Source of the DNA: CBDCBA01 sp965214125
Lineage (GTDB): Bacteria; Planctomycetota; Phycisphaerae; Tepidisphaerales; Tepidisphaeraceae
Assembly (NCBI GenBank): GCA_965214125.1
Contig: CBDCBA010000028.1
Coordinates: 1 to 64,000 of the forward strand
Reading direction: 5' to 3'
DNA: 64,000 nt
Shown: piece by piece, positions 35,098-44,086 of the stretch
Numbering within the stretch: position 1 is the first letter of the stretch
Layout of the letters: every line of letters begins with the position of its first letter
Notes under the pieces: generated by a model
The model's database searches: none
The model's input: only the letters and a program-made list of their open reading frames with translations
Told to the model about the DNA's origin: nothing
Position numbers and translations under genes: made by a program

Positions 35098-35646
35098 CTA
35101 ATCCGTCGGCAGAAGAAGACGTTGCACCTCGACCCGCGAACCGTCGGGCAGCGTCACGATGACGAACGCGACTGCGGCGTCGGAAAACTCCGCGCTCTCG
35201 GCCACCTCGACCGACCGCTCGAACACGCGGCTGTGCACGTCGGCCCGCTCGTCGCGCAGGCCGTGCATGTCGTTCAGGAGGTTGGCCGAAGCGGCCGCAC
35301 GGGTGAGCGTGGCGCCGACGAGCCGACCGTCGGAGGTGGCGGGCTGCGGCTCGCTGGCGCTGGCGTGACCGACCGGGGCGGCCGAGTCGAACGGAAGGTG
35401 CGCGATCGCGTCGGCGACCTCCTCCGCCGCGGCGATGGCAAAGGCCTGGTCACGCGCGTGCCGTTCGTTCTGATAGGCCGCCGACAGCGCCGTGGCGGCG
35501 GCGGCGGCGGAGAAAGCGAGCAGCACCGTCGCGACGAGGCACTCGACGAGCGTCAGGCCGCGTCGAGCGCGGTCGGCGCACCCGCACCGCCGCGGCCGGG
35601 GGATCCGGCGGCGGCGGTGTGATGTTGATGAAGGGCTCAAAGGCAT
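35098..35646 (-). CDS. GspI-type minor pseudopilin
   Basis: 182 residues. After a long basic leader of about 29 residues comes R-R-G-L-T-L-V-E-C-L-V-A-T-V-L-L-A-F, a prepilin site. The head is short, with E-R-H-A-R-D-Q-A-F-A-I-A-A-A-E-E-V-A-D, the pattern of GspI/PilV. An internal start closer to the cleavage site is possible. It is followed almost directly by the GspJ-like gene. Confidence 0.78.
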   Translation of the reverse strand: MPLSPSSTSHRRRRIPRPRRCGCADRARRGLTLVECLVATVLLAFSAAAAATALSAAYQNERHARDQAFAIAAAEEVADAIAHLPFDSAAPVGHASASEPQPATSDGRLVGATLTRAAASANLLNDMHGLRDERADVHSRVFERSVEVAESAEFSDAAVAFVIVTLPDGSRVEVQRLLLPTD

Positions 35647-35658
35647 GACGTGGATGGC

Positions 35659-36123
35659 TTAGTTGCCGATTTCGTTGCCGTCGCCGTCGACCATGATGAT
35701 CTTGCCGGCGCTGGTGAAGACAAAGCCGTCGGTCGCGGAGGCAAAGGCCGTGGTCGTCGCCGCGACGCCGTTGGCGTTGGTCCAGGGGTTCTTCGGCTCC
35801 TGCTGGAGGTACGGGCCGAAGGTCTCGCCGCCGTAGGTCGTGGTGCCGGTGAGCTTGCTCCAGTCCCACTTGCTGGCGTCGGCGGAGCCGTCGGAGGTGG
35901 GCCATTCGTCGCCGTGCTGGAGCTTGTAGAGCTGCACCTGGGTGCGAACCGTTTGCAGCAGCGACTTGCCGCTGTTGAGCCGGGCGTCGGCGCTGGCGCT
36001 GGTGAACTGCGGGACGACGACGGCCGCGAGGATGCCGAGAATGATCACGACGATCAGGATCTCGATGAGCGTGAAGGCCGAGCGGCGACCACGGGGGGCG
36101 GTGGTGTGGTGGGTGTGACGCAT
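35659..36123 (-). CDS. gspG: GspG-type major pseudopilin
   Basis: 154 residues. R-R-S-A-F-T-L-I-E-I-L-I-V-V-I-I-L-G-I-L-A-A-V-V-V-P-Q-F is a textbook type II pseudopilin N-terminus. The head keeps the W-x-W and D-G-F-V-F-T-type segments, and N-P-W-T-N is near the calcium-loop position. It is the first gene of the operon running to pilO, so its upstream gap (36124-36305) should contain the promoter. Confidence 0.9.
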   Translation of the reverse strand: MRHTHHTTAPRGRRSAFTLIEILIVVIILGILAAVVVPQFTSASADARLNSGKSLLQTVRTQVQLYKLQHGDEWPTSDGSADASKWDWSKLTGTTTYGGETFGPYLQQEPKNPWTNANGVAATTTAFASATDGFVFTSAGKIIMVDGDGNEIGN

Positions 36124-36310
36124 GGAACGTGTCTCTGGTAGGGAGCCCGCGTTCGGTGCGGGCCAAGAATGAAGTTGGCCGAGAGTGCGGGTCCCGATCC
36201 GTCGGGTCCGCCTGCCTCGAAATCGGCCTGCCGCGCCCTCGGCTTAACTGCGGCGGCGGGCGGCGACCATCTGCCCCTGAGATCGAATTGCCAGCGCGTT
36301 CCCACAAGAA

Positions 36311-36333
36311 CGGCCGGCGTTATCGGCCGGCCG
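36311..36333 (-). terminator. Probable nadC terminator
   Basis: Read on the minus strand, CGGCCGGC and GCCGGCCG form an 8-bp stem over a 7-base loop, followed by TTCTTGT. It begins 32 bases after the nadC stop, well placed to end that transcript before gspG. Confidence 0.65.
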
Positions 36334-36364
36334 CCCTGCAAGTTTGATACGTCGGGTGTTCAAA

Positions 36365-37279
36365 TCAGTCGAAGTCGAGCCCGATGTCGAGATTCGGCGC
36401 CGAGTGCGTGACCGCCCCCACCGCAATGCGATCGACGCCGGTGCGCGCAATTTCCGTGATCGATTCGAGCGTGACGCCCCCGCTGGCCTCCAGGTCAGGC
36501 CGATGCTCCGCCGCGTCACGCGCTGCCACGCAGCGGGTCATCGTCGGGCAGTCCATGTTGTCAAGGAGGATCACGTCGACACCAGGCACGCACAGGACGT
36601 CGTGGAACTGCGTCTCGGTGTCGACCTCAATCTCAATCTGCCGCGCCGCATCTTCCGCGCGGCTCCGCCGAACGAGTGTGGCGACGGCGTCGCTCAAGTT
36701 CGCCCCTCCCTCGGCCGCGAGGGCGGCGAGGTGGTTGTCTTTCACGAGCACCATGTCGTAAAGGCCGACGCGATGGTTCTCCCCCCCGCCGCGGCGAACG
36801 GCGTATTTCTCCAGGTGCCGCCAGCCGGGCGTGGTTTTGCGCGTGTCGTAGACGCGGGCGTCGGTTCCTTTGACTTTCTCCACATATCGCCGCGTGAGCG
36901 AGGCGATTCCGGAGAGGCGGCCGAGCAGGTTCAGCACCGTGCGCTCCGCCGCGAGCACCGATCGCAGCGGCCCCTCGATGTGGGCGAGCGGCTTCACGTC
37001 GTGCGAGCCCGCCGTGGAATATCGGCCCTCGGCGCCAGGTTTGACGGTGACGCGAAGCCGCTCGTCGAACACGCGGCAGACGTGTTCGACGGCCGGCAAC
37101 CCGCAGGCGACGCCGCTCGCCTTCTGCACGATCGTTCCGCCGCCGACGGCGTCGTCGGGGATGGTCAGCCGGCTGGTCACGTCGCCGTCGATCCCGCGAT
37201 CGCCCAGGTCTTCGTCGACGGCGAGCCGGATCAGAGCGCGGTACTGCTCGAACGGCGGGAAGGCCGGATCGCGGTTCAT
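36365..37279 (-). CDS. nadC: Nicotinate-nucleotide pyrophosphorylase (carboxylating)
   Basis: Converts quinolinate and PRPP to nicotinate mononucleotide in NAD synthesis. 304 residues from ATG 37279; the open frame goes on to 37402 but overlaps the divergent gene and is glycine/arginine-rich. Key segments are present: E-D-L-G-D-R-G-I-D-G-D-V-T-S, A-E-R-T-V-L-N-L-L-G-R-L-S-G-I-A-S, Y-D-T-R-K-T-T-P-G-W-R and R-R-G-G-G-E-N-H-R. V-K-D-N-H and A-S-G-G-V-T also follow. No nadA or nadB is nearby. Confidence 0.95.
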   Translation of the reverse strand: MNRDPAFPPFEQYRALIRLAVDEDLGDRGIDGDVTSRLTIPDDAVGGGTIVQKASGVACGLPAVEHVCRVFDERLRVTVKPGAEGRYSTAGSHDVKPLAHIEGPLRSVLAAERTVLNLLGRLSGIASLTRRYVEKVKGTDARVYDTRKTTPGWRHLEKYAVRRGGGENHRVGLYDMVLVKDNHLAALAAEGGANLSDAVATLVRRSRAEDAARQIEIEVDTETQFHDVLCVPGVDVILLDNMDCPTMTRCVAARDAAEHRPDLEASGGVTLESITEIARTGVDRIAVGAVTHSAPNLDIGLDFD

Positions 37280-37321
37280 GCCGAACGCTACGGCCGCGCC
37301 GCGTGGTATGCTTTGCTCGCC

Positions 37322-37939
37322 ATGACTGCCGCCCTGTCCTCCCCCCCCGTTGTGCCCTCGACCGTTGCGCCCGCGCCCGCCGGCGATCCTCGTGTCGGCC
37401 AACGCGCCACGCCGGACGAGCTGTCGGCGATGGATGACAACAACAACCTCGAGCTCGTCAACGGAATCATTGAGGAGAAGCCCGTGGGAGCGAAATCAGC
37501 CGCAATCGGCGGAAAAATCCTAATCGCCCTCTCCAATCGGTGTGATGAAGCAAGTCTTGGCGTGGGCCTCTACCCCGCCGACACGGAATTCCAGTTCTTC
37601 GCGGATGATCCAGACATGATTCGCAAGCCGGACGTCGCCGTGATCCTGCGCGAGCGACTGCCGAACGGTTCGTCGCCGGTGGGCAGGCTACGGATCGCGC
37701 CCGACCTGGCGATCGAGGTCATCTCGCCCAACGACGTCTTCTCGAAGGTCAGCGACAAGATTCGCCTCTACCTCGACAACGGCGTGCGGATGGTCTGGGT
37801 GGTCGACCCCGGCGTGCCGCAGGTGTGGTCGTACATGAAGGGCTCGCTGCGCGGCCACCTGTTGGGCGACGTGGTCGAGGCCGATCCCGTGCTGCCGGGC
37901 GTGAAGCTGAAGCTCGATGCGGCACTGTTCGACGTGTGA
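37322..37939 (+). CDS. Uma2 family (DUF820) predicted endonuclease
   Basis: 205 residues. A PD-(D/E)xK nuclease-like core is visible: N-N-L-E-L-V-N-G-I-I-E-E-K-P near residue 42, then R-K-P-D-V-A-V-I-L, L-A-I-E-V-I-S-P-N-D and K-I-R-L-Y-L-D-N-G-V-R-M-V-W-V-V-D. Uma2 proteins are numerous in cyanobacteria and planctomycetes; their targets are unknown. The gene is divergent from nadC with a 42-base gap and convergent with uvrB. Confidence 0.85.
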   Translation: MTAALSSPPVVPSTVAPAPAGDPRVGQRATPDELSAMDDNNNLELVNGIIEEKPVGAKSAAIGGKILIALSNRCDEASLGVGLYPADTEFQFFADDPDMIRKPDVAVILRERLPNGSSPVGRLRIAPDLAIEVISPNDVFSKVSDKIRLYLDNGVRMVWVVDPGVPQVWSYMKGSLRGHLLGDVVEADPVLPGVKLKLDAALFDV

Positions 37940-37950
37940 CGCCTCGCCCG

Positions 37951-40110
37951 TCACCCGCGCCGCCGGCGCCGGCTGCCGCTCTTGGGCTTCCAGACCTTGC
38001 TCGGCTCGTCGTCCGCCCGCGCCGGGGCCATCTGCCCGTCGCCGCTGCGGATGTTCGGGGCGCCCTTAAGCTCGTTCACCTTGTCGCGCAGTTGAGCCGC
38101 CCGCTCGAACTCCAGGTTCTGGGCGGCCTGCAACATCTCCTCTTCGAGCAACGCCACCAGCGCGTCCTTGTCCGTGTCCTCCGTCCGATCGCGGACCGCC
38201 TCCTTCACCGTCTTGCGGGCCTTGACCTCCGTCTCGATGCTCTGGCGGATCGACTTCTTGATCGTCTCGGGCGTGATGCCGTGCTCGACGTTGTACGCCT
38301 GCTGTTTCTCGCGGCGGCGGTCGGTTTCGTCGATCGCCGCCTGCATCGCGGGGGTCGTCTTGTCGGCGTAGAGCAGGACCTTCGATCCGCTGTTGCGGGC
38401 GGCGCGACCAATCGTCTGGATCAGCGACGTTTCACTTCGCAGGAATCCCGCCTTGTCGGCGTCGAGGATCGCCACGAGCGACACCTCCGGCAAGTCCAAA
38501 CCTTCGCGCAGCAGGTTGATGCCGACAAGGCAATCGAAGTCCCCCTTGCGCAGATCGTTCAGGATCTCGACGCGCTCGATCGTCTGGATCTCGCTGTGCA
38601 GGTAGCGCGTCTTGATGTCGTTCTCCGCGAGGTACGCCGACAGGTCTTCCGCCAGCCGCTTGGTCAGGCAGGTGACGAGCACGCGGTCGCCCTTCTCGAC
38701 CGTTGCGCGCACGGCATCGAGCAGGTGCGGCACCTGGCCACGCGCGGGGTGAATCTCGATGACCGGGTCGAGCAGGCCGGTCGGGCGGATCACCTGCTCG
38801 ACAACCTCGCCCTCCGTCCGCTCCAGTTCGAACGGGGCCGGCGTGGCGCTGACGAAGACGACCTGGTTCCAAAGCTGCTCGAACTCCTCGTACTTCAGAG
38901 GCCGGTTGTCCATCGCGCTGGGCAGGCGGAAGCCGTGCTCGACGAGCGTCTCCTTGCGTATGCGATCGCCGTTGTACATGGCCTTGATCTGCGGGATCGT
39001 GACGTGGCTTTCGTCGATGAGCGTAATGAAATCCTTCGGGAAGTAGTCGATCAGCGTGTACGGCCGCTCGCCGGGTTGGCGGCCGTCGAGGTGGCGGCTG
39101 TAGTTCTCGATCCCCTGGCAGACGCCGGCCTCGATCATCTGCTCGAGGTCGTACTTCGTGCGGGCGAGCAGACGCTGCGCCTCGAGCAGCTTCGCCTCGC
39201 TGCGCAGCTTCATCACCTGCTCGTCGAGCTCGGCCCGGATGCTCTCGACCGCCGAGATCATCTTGTCCTCCGGCATCACGTAGTGAACCGCCGGGTAGAT
39301 GAAGACCTGATCGTGCCGCGCCAGCTCCTCGCCGGTAAGGGGGTTTACGCTCGTCACGTCGGTGATCTCGTCGCCGAAGAACTCGACGCGGTAGGCGAAC
39401 TCCTCGTAGCTGGGGTGAATCTCGACCACGTCGCCGCGCACGCGGAAGGTGCCGCGCTTGAAGTCGATGTCGTTGCGGGCGTACTGAAGCTCGATCAGGC
39501 GCTTCAGCAGCTCGTCCCGCTCCATCTCGCGCTCGGCGCGGATGGAAACGACCGACTTCTTGTACACCTCCGGCGAGCCGAGGCCGAAGATGCACGAGAC
39601 GCTCGCGACGATGATCACGTCGTTGCGCGTGGCCAGGTTGCTCGTGGCGGAGAGGCGCAGGCGGTCGAGATCGTCGTTGCGGCCGGCGTCCTTTTCGATG
39701 TAGATGTCGCGCTGCGGGATGTACGCCTCGGGCTGGTAGTAGTCGTAGTAGCTCACGAAGTAGCCGACCGCGTTGTGCGGGAACAGGCCCTTCATCTCCT
39801 CGTAAAGCTGGGCGGCAAGCGTCTTGTTGTGGCTGATGATGAGCGTCGGCCGGCCGAGGTTGGCGATGGTGTGCGCCATCGTGAACGTCTTGCCGGTGCC
39901 GGTGGCGCCCAGAAGCGTTTGGAACTTGCGCCCCTCGCGCAAGCCGCGCGTGAGTTGCTCGATGGCAACCGGCTGGTCGCCGCGGGGCTCGAAGTCGCTG
40001 ACGACGCGAAACTTGTTGTTCGCCTCGTACGCCTCCGCAGCGGCGACGGCGGTGTCGACGCGCTCGACGTTGTCGACGCGCTGCATCTCCTCGGTCACGG
40101 GCAGGGCCAT
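37951..40110 (-). CDS. uvrB: Excinuclease ABC subunit B
   Basis: Damage-verifying helicase of nucleotide excision repair; works with UvrA and UvrC. 719 residues from ATG 40110. Walker A is G-A-T-G-T-G-K-T. The beta-hairpin region Y-Y-D-Y-Y-Q-P-E-A-Y-I-P is present. The helicase motifs I-D-E-S-H and Q-T-I-G-R-A-A-R-N are intact. The C-terminal UVR motif (E-E-E-M-L-Q-A-A-Q-N-L-E-F-E-R-A-A-Q-L-R-D) that contacts UvrC is also present. Only 37 bases separate its start from the divergent glycosyltransferase, so the promoters must overlap. Confidence 0.97.
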   Translation of the reverse strand: MALPVTEEMQRVDNVERVDTAVAAAEAYEANNKFRVVSDFEPRGDQPVAIEQLTRGLREGRKFQTLLGATGTGKTFTMAHTIANLGRPTLIISHNKTLAAQLYEEMKGLFPHNAVGYFVSYYDYYQPEAYIPQRDIYIEKDAGRNDDLDRLRLSATSNLATRNDVIIVASVSCIFGLGSPEVYKKSVVSIRAEREMERDELLKRLIELQYARNDIDFKRGTFRVRGDVVEIHPSYEEFAYRVEFFGDEITDVTSVNPLTGEELARHDQVFIYPAVHYVMPEDKMISAVESIRAELDEQVMKLRSEAKLLEAQRLLARTKYDLEQMIEAGVCQGIENYSRHLDGRQPGERPYTLIDYFPKDFITLIDESHVTIPQIKAMYNGDRIRKETLVEHGFRLPSAMDNRPLKYEEFEQLWNQVVFVSATPAPFELERTEGEVVEQVIRPTGLLDPVIEIHPARGQVPHLLDAVRATVEKGDRVLVTCLTKRLAEDLSAYLAENDIKTRYLHSEIQTIERVEILNDLRKGDFDCLVGINLLREGLDLPEVSLVAILDADKAGFLRSETSLIQTIGRAARNSGSKVLLYADKTTPAMQAAIDETDRRREKQQAYNVEHGITPETIKKSIRQSIETEVKARKTVKEAVRDRTEDTDKDALVALLEEEMLQAAQNLEFERAAQLRDKVNELKGAPNIRSGDGQMAPARADDEPSKVWKPKSGSRRRRRG

Positions 40111-40147
40111 GCCACATCGTACGGCCGCGCCAATGATGGGCCCCCGC

Positions 40148-41053
40148 ATGCCCGACGACCTTCCCGCTCCAACCCGTCCGCCGCGCCTGAGCCTCGTGGT
40201 GCCCGCCTACAACGAGGAGGGCGCAATCGTCGAGACGGTCGAGCAGCTCACGCAGTTCCTCGAGCCCATCGGCGACTACCTGCTGATCGTCGTCGACGAC
40301 GGCAGCCGCGACCGCACCGCCGAGCTGCTGGCCTCTCTCGACGAGCGCTTCGAGCGTCTCCTGATCGTGCAGCACGAGCGCAACCTCGGCTACGGCGCGG
40401 CCCTGAAGACCGGCATTCGCCGCGCCACGTCCGAGTACGTCGCCATCACCGACGCCGACGGCACCTACCCGAACCAGCGCCTGCCGGAGCTGCTCGAACT
40501 TGCCGAGGCGGACCGGGCGGACATGGTCGTGGGCGCGCGCACGCTCAAGGACAAGGTCACGTACCCGCTGATCCGCAAGATTCCCAAAGTCTTCCTCGTC
40601 CGCTGGGCGAGCTGGCTCTCGGGGCAGCGCATTCCCGACATCAACAGCGGCATGCGCGTCTTTCGCCGCGAGTCGGTCCTGCGTTTCTTCGGCGTGCTGC
40701 CGGACACGTTCAGCTTCACGACGACCATCACCATCTCGATGCTGACTAATCGGATGAACGTGAAGTACGTGCCGATCGGCTACTCCGCCCGAATCGGCAA
40801 CAGCAAGATCAAGCCGATCCGCGACACGCTTCGCTTCGTGCAGCTCATCACGCGCACGGGCATGTACTTCGCCCCGCTGCGCGTGCTGGCGCCGCTCGCG
40901 CTGCTCTTCTTCCTCGGCTTCGCGATCAGCCTCGGGTTCGACATCTTTAAGCTACAGAACCTGACCGACAAGACGATCCTGCTGCTGGTCGCCTTCACCA
41001 ACACGATTATGTTCGCGCTGTTGGCGGACATGATCCATCGGCGCAACGCATGA
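40148..41053 (+). CDS. GT2 family polyprenyl-phosphate glycosyltransferase
   Basis: 301 residues from ATG 40148; ATG codons slightly upstream are possible. The GT-A domain shows L-V-V-P-A-Y-N-E-E-G-A-I, the metal motif D-D-G-S, N-L-G-Y-G-A-A-L-K-T-G and D-A-D-G-T-Y-P, as in dolichol-phosphate mannosyltransferases and ArnC. Two C-terminal membrane segments (about 238-255 and 270-290) anchor it. It should load a sugar onto undecaprenyl phosphate. Stops overlap starts with the next two genes, forming one cassette. Confidence 0.88.
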   Translation: MPDDLPAPTRPPRLSLVVPAYNEEGAIVETVEQLTQFLEPIGDYLLIVVDDGSRDRTAELLASLDERFERLLIVQHERNLGYGAALKTGIRRATSEYVAITDADGTYPNQRLPELLELAEADRADMVVGARTLKDKVTYPLIRKIPKVFLVRWASWLSGQRIPDINSGMRVFRRESVLRFFGVLPDTFSFTTTITISMLTNRMNVKYVPIGYSARIGNSKIKPIRDTLRFVQLITRTGMYFAPLRVLAPLALLFFLGFAISLGFDIFKLQNLTDKTILLLVAFTNTIMFALLADMIHRRNA

Positions 41054-41484
41054 GCGACACGCTGAACTACGCGCCGCAGCCAAATCGCCGGCCGTCGCTC
41101 GTCGCGAAGCTGCTGCGCTTCGGGGGCGTTTCGGCGCTAAGCCTCGTCCTGAACGTCGGCGGAAGCTGGGTGCTGTACGGCCCGCTCGGCTGGCCGCCGG
41201 AGGCAGCGTACGGGCTGTCGCTCGTGGTGGTCTTCGTCGTCAACTTCGTGCTGTTTCGCCGGTGGGTGTTCAAGGCCGATGCAGACGATGCCCGGCGGCA
41301 GTTCGGCGGATACCTGATCTCAAGCCTCTCTTTTCGCCTGGGCGAATACCTGGCGTTCCTCGGGCTGCACGGGAGCCTGAGGCTGCCGCCGCTGCCAACG
41401 ATCCTGGCGATCTCCTGCGTCGCCACCGTCCTGAAGTTCCTCGTGTTCAACGGCAAAGTCTTCCGCACCCGCACCTCCGAATGA
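41050..41484 (+). CDS. GtrA family membrane protein
   Basis: 144 residues with four membrane segments. The GtrA signature is clear: L-L-R-F-G-G-V-S-A-L-S near the start, and N-F-V-L-F-R-R-W-V-F-K in the middle. The ending is C-V-A-T-V-L-K-F-L-V-F-N-G-K-V-F. GtrA-type proteins are thought to help flip or handle lipid-linked sugars made by the partner GT2 enzyme. Its ends overlap both neighbours by 4 bases (ATGA). Confidence 0.88.
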   Translation: MSDTLNYAPQPNRRPSLVAKLLRFGGVSALSLVLNVGGSWVLYGPLGWPPEAAYGLSLVVVFVVNFVLFRRWVFKADADDARRQFGGYLISSLSFRLGEYLAFLGLHGSLRLPPLPTILAISCVATVLKFLVFNGKVFRTRTSE

Positions 41485-43208
41485 TGCCCACGCCCCCGTT
41501 GAAGACCCGCCGCGACCCCTGGCGGGCCGGTTGGCTGCTCGCCTTGGCCGCCTTATGTTTCGCGGGCGGCGCGATTGTCACGCGCAACGGCATCATGCTC
41601 GTGCGGAACGACGCGCTCGAGGATGACTCAGCCCAGCACACGTTCTGGGCGCAACGTGCATGGGACAGCCGAATTCTGGAAGTCGACCCACTGGCCCGGT
41701 ACTTCGCCAGCGACGCGGCCGCCCCCTTTGGCTACTACTGGACCCTGCAGGGCCTCTCGCGGCTCGGCGAGATCCAACTGATGACCGAGCTCGCCGAGCT
41801 GCCGCTCATCGCCGTGACGCTGGTCTTGGTCTGGATGCTGGGCCGCCGCGTCGCCAACGGGTCGCCCAGCGGCGGGTTGGCGGCGGTGGTCCTGACGCTC
41901 ACGCTGCCCATGCTCCACGAGAGCCTGCGCGTCGCCCTGCTGCAACGCCACTTCACGATCGGCATCCACGCCCTTGCCCTGCTGGGCCTGCTGGAACGAC
42001 GCCTCTGGATGCCCGGCCTCGCCCTGCTCGTCGCCGCACTCTTCTACCCAATCGCCATCGCGACGGTCGGCCTGATCGTCGTGGTCCACGAACTCTGGCA
42101 GCTCGCTCGCACTCGGATGCTCCCGGCCGGGTGGTACTGGGGCTTCGGGCTCGGCCTGATCGCGCTCGGCTTCTTCATCGCCCGAGACGTCCCGGAGGCC
42201 TACGGGTTCCTGGTGACGCTGGAACAGGCGAAGGAGATGCCGATCTTCTCGAACGACGGTCGGTCGGCCTTCTTCCACGACGACCCCTGGCACTACTTCG
42301 TGACGAGCGGGCGGTCGGGCATGGGCTCGTCGGTGCTGGAGCTGGCCGGAATGCTGATCGTCAGCGTCGGCCTGATCGCCCTCGCCGGGTGGCGGCGCGT
42401 GCCGCGCCTGGCGTGGCTGACGCTGCTCGTGGGCCTTGTGCTTTGGGCGGCAGCGCACGCGGTGCTCTACAAGCTCTACCTGCCCCAGCGCCACGTTGTG
42501 ACGACGCTTCCGTTGGCGTTCATCATGCTCGTCGCTGCCACCATCGAGCCCGCGTTGCGGCGGGCGCGAGCCATCTTCTGGCGACGCGCGGCCTCCCGGC
42601 CCGGCTGTCGCCCGTTTCCGTGGCTCGCGTCGCCCACGCCACTGGTCGCGGCCGCCACAGCGTTCATCGCCGTCGCCGGATTTCAGGGGTTAATCGGGCT
42701 CTACTGGACGTACCGCAACGTCAACAGCACGCCCCATCGTGCTGGCGTGATGGAGTACCTGCGCACCCTCCCCCCCGAAGCGCTCTACGCCGGGCCACCG
42801 AACCTGATGGACAACTTCCCGCTCCGCACCGGCCGCGCGGCACTGGCCTCGCGCGAGTCGATGCAGGCCTACTACCCCGACTACTACTATGCCATCTCGC
42901 GCCCCCGCATGCGGGCGACGATGGAGGCGATCGAGGCCGACACCTGGGAAGAGGTCGACCGGCTCTACGACGAGTACGGCGTGCGAGTCTTCGTCTGGGA
43001 GGAGCTCCACATGGAGTACGAGCCCACCGAGCAGCCACAGCTCATGTTCCGCGAAGCTGCCCGCGCCGCCAATCCGGGCGAACCGGTCTTGAACGACCCG
43101 CCGCCGGACCGCATCCTGTACCAGGACGACCTGACCACGCTCATCCGCGTCGGACCAATCCTCGACTCGCACCCGCCGCTCACAGCACGTCCCGACGCAG
43201 GCGGTTGA
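41481..43208 (+). CDS. Multi-span membrane protein, probable GT-C glycosyltransferase
   Basis: 575 residues, with about ten membrane segments followed by a soluble C-terminal part of about 150 residues. The loop after the first membrane helix carries N-D-A-L-E-D-D-S-A-Q-H, an acidic pair in the position used by GT-C enzymes such as PMT and STT3. I therefore infer a lipid-linked sugar user acting outside, fed by the GT2 and GtrA genes upstream. No specific family is recognised. Its last 29 bases overlap the end of the convergent gene. Confidence 0.7.
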   Translation: MMPTPPLKTRRDPWRAGWLLALAALCFAGGAIVTRNGIMLVRNDALEDDSAQHTFWAQRAWDSRILEVDPLARYFASDAAAPFGYYWTLQGLSRLGEIQLMTELAELPLIAVTLVLVWMLGRRVANGSPSGGLAAVVLTLTLPMLHESLRVALLQRHFTIGIHALALLGLLERRLWMPGLALLVAALFYPIAIATVGLIVVVHELWQLARTRMLPAGWYWGFGLGLIALGFFIARDVPEAYGFLVTLEQAKEMPIFSNDGRSAFFHDDPWHYFVTSGRSGMGSSVLELAGMLIVSVGLIALAGWRRVPRLAWLTLLVGLVLWAAAHAVLYKLYLPQRHVVTTLPLAFIMLVAATIEPALRRARAIFWRRAASRPGCRPFPWLASPTPLVAAATAFIAVAGFQGLIGLYWTYRNVNSTPHRAGVMEYLRTLPPEALYAGPPNLMDNFPLRTGRAALASRESMQAYYPDYYYAISRPRMRATMEAIEADTWEEVDRLYDEYGVRVFVWEELHMEYEPTEQPQLMFREAARAANPGEPVLNDPPPDRILYQDDLTTLIRVGPILDSHPPLTARPDAGG

Positions 43209-44029
43209 CCACCAGCTCCGCCTCGACCTCACGACCGATCGGCACGGGCACGTGAACATCCTTCGTCATCGAGCCGTGCTTCGTCTTGACTCGGAAGGTG
43301 AGCGCGATCTGCGAGAACTCCACGCCGTCCGCCGGCTTGAGTTCAACGCCGATGAGCGTCTGGCCGAACGCAGACCAAGGCCAGTAGGTTCCGCTGATGA
43401 AGATGCCGTCGTCGCCGATGAGCACCAAGCCGCCGTCGCGCCGCATCGCGCGGATGCCGGCGGTGTTGAACCACCAGATCAGCCCGCAGACGATCACGCC
43501 GATGCCGCCCGTGGCGAGGCTGGCAACGAGTCCCGCGTGGTCGCCGTACAGGATGCTGATGCCCGCCAACACGAGCCCGCCGATTGCGAAGAGTGCGACA
43601 ACGCCCAGGAGAGTGTTGCCGGTCCGCGTGGGCCTCAGCCTCGAGAAACGCCAGCCACTGTTGGCGTGGGTAGTCACACCAGCGCACGGTGGCCTCGTCG
43701 CCGGCCATCTCGAGCACCCGGCGGGTCCAGGAACGCGTCAGCAGCCCGATCAGCACGGCCATGACCAAGCCCGTGCCGCCGAGGATGGTGCCGGGGATGG
43801 CGACGATCAGCGGCAAATCAGCGTCATTTGGCGGAGCGACCTCACGCCAAAGCCAGGCCGCGCCCGCGGTTGTGAGCAGCAAGCCACTGATCCAGAGCGT
43901 CCACCGGACGGTCCCGCCTTGGCGTAGGCGAAGGCGGCGCGGGTCGATGCCGCCGGTGGCGGAGAAGTCGTCCGGGCGACCCCAGCCGGTTGTGGAGGAG
44001 AACGGCACAGTCGAGTCGAAGGCGGTCAT
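43180..44029 (-). pseudogene. Four-span membrane protein split by a frameshift
   Basis: Two frames each encode half of a plausible protein. From ATG 44029 one frame gives two membrane segments and reaches R-W-C-D-Y-P-R-Q-Q-W-L-A-F-L-E-A-E-A at about 43650. Its continuation is arginine-rich nonsense. The other frame picks up at T-G-N-T-L-L-G-V-V-A-L-F, with two more membrane segments and a beta-rich tail, and stops at 43180. The total span is one base more than a multiple of three, so one extra base near 43620-43660 would explain it. The alternative is two overlapping genes, the second starting at GTG 43677. No family is recognised. Confidence 0.6.
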
Positions 44030-44086
44030 GGCAGTCGCCTATGCGACGACGCCCGCCCCGCCGGGCCACCCACCACCCGACGCCCG

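Noticed and set aside
37825..40749. A 974-codon open frame on the plus strand opposite uvrB
   Set aside because: It is the antisense frame of uvrB, a clear GC-rich codon shadow. Its translation is leucine/arginine/valine repeats with no family resemblance, and it runs on into the glycosyltransferase gene in a wrong frame.
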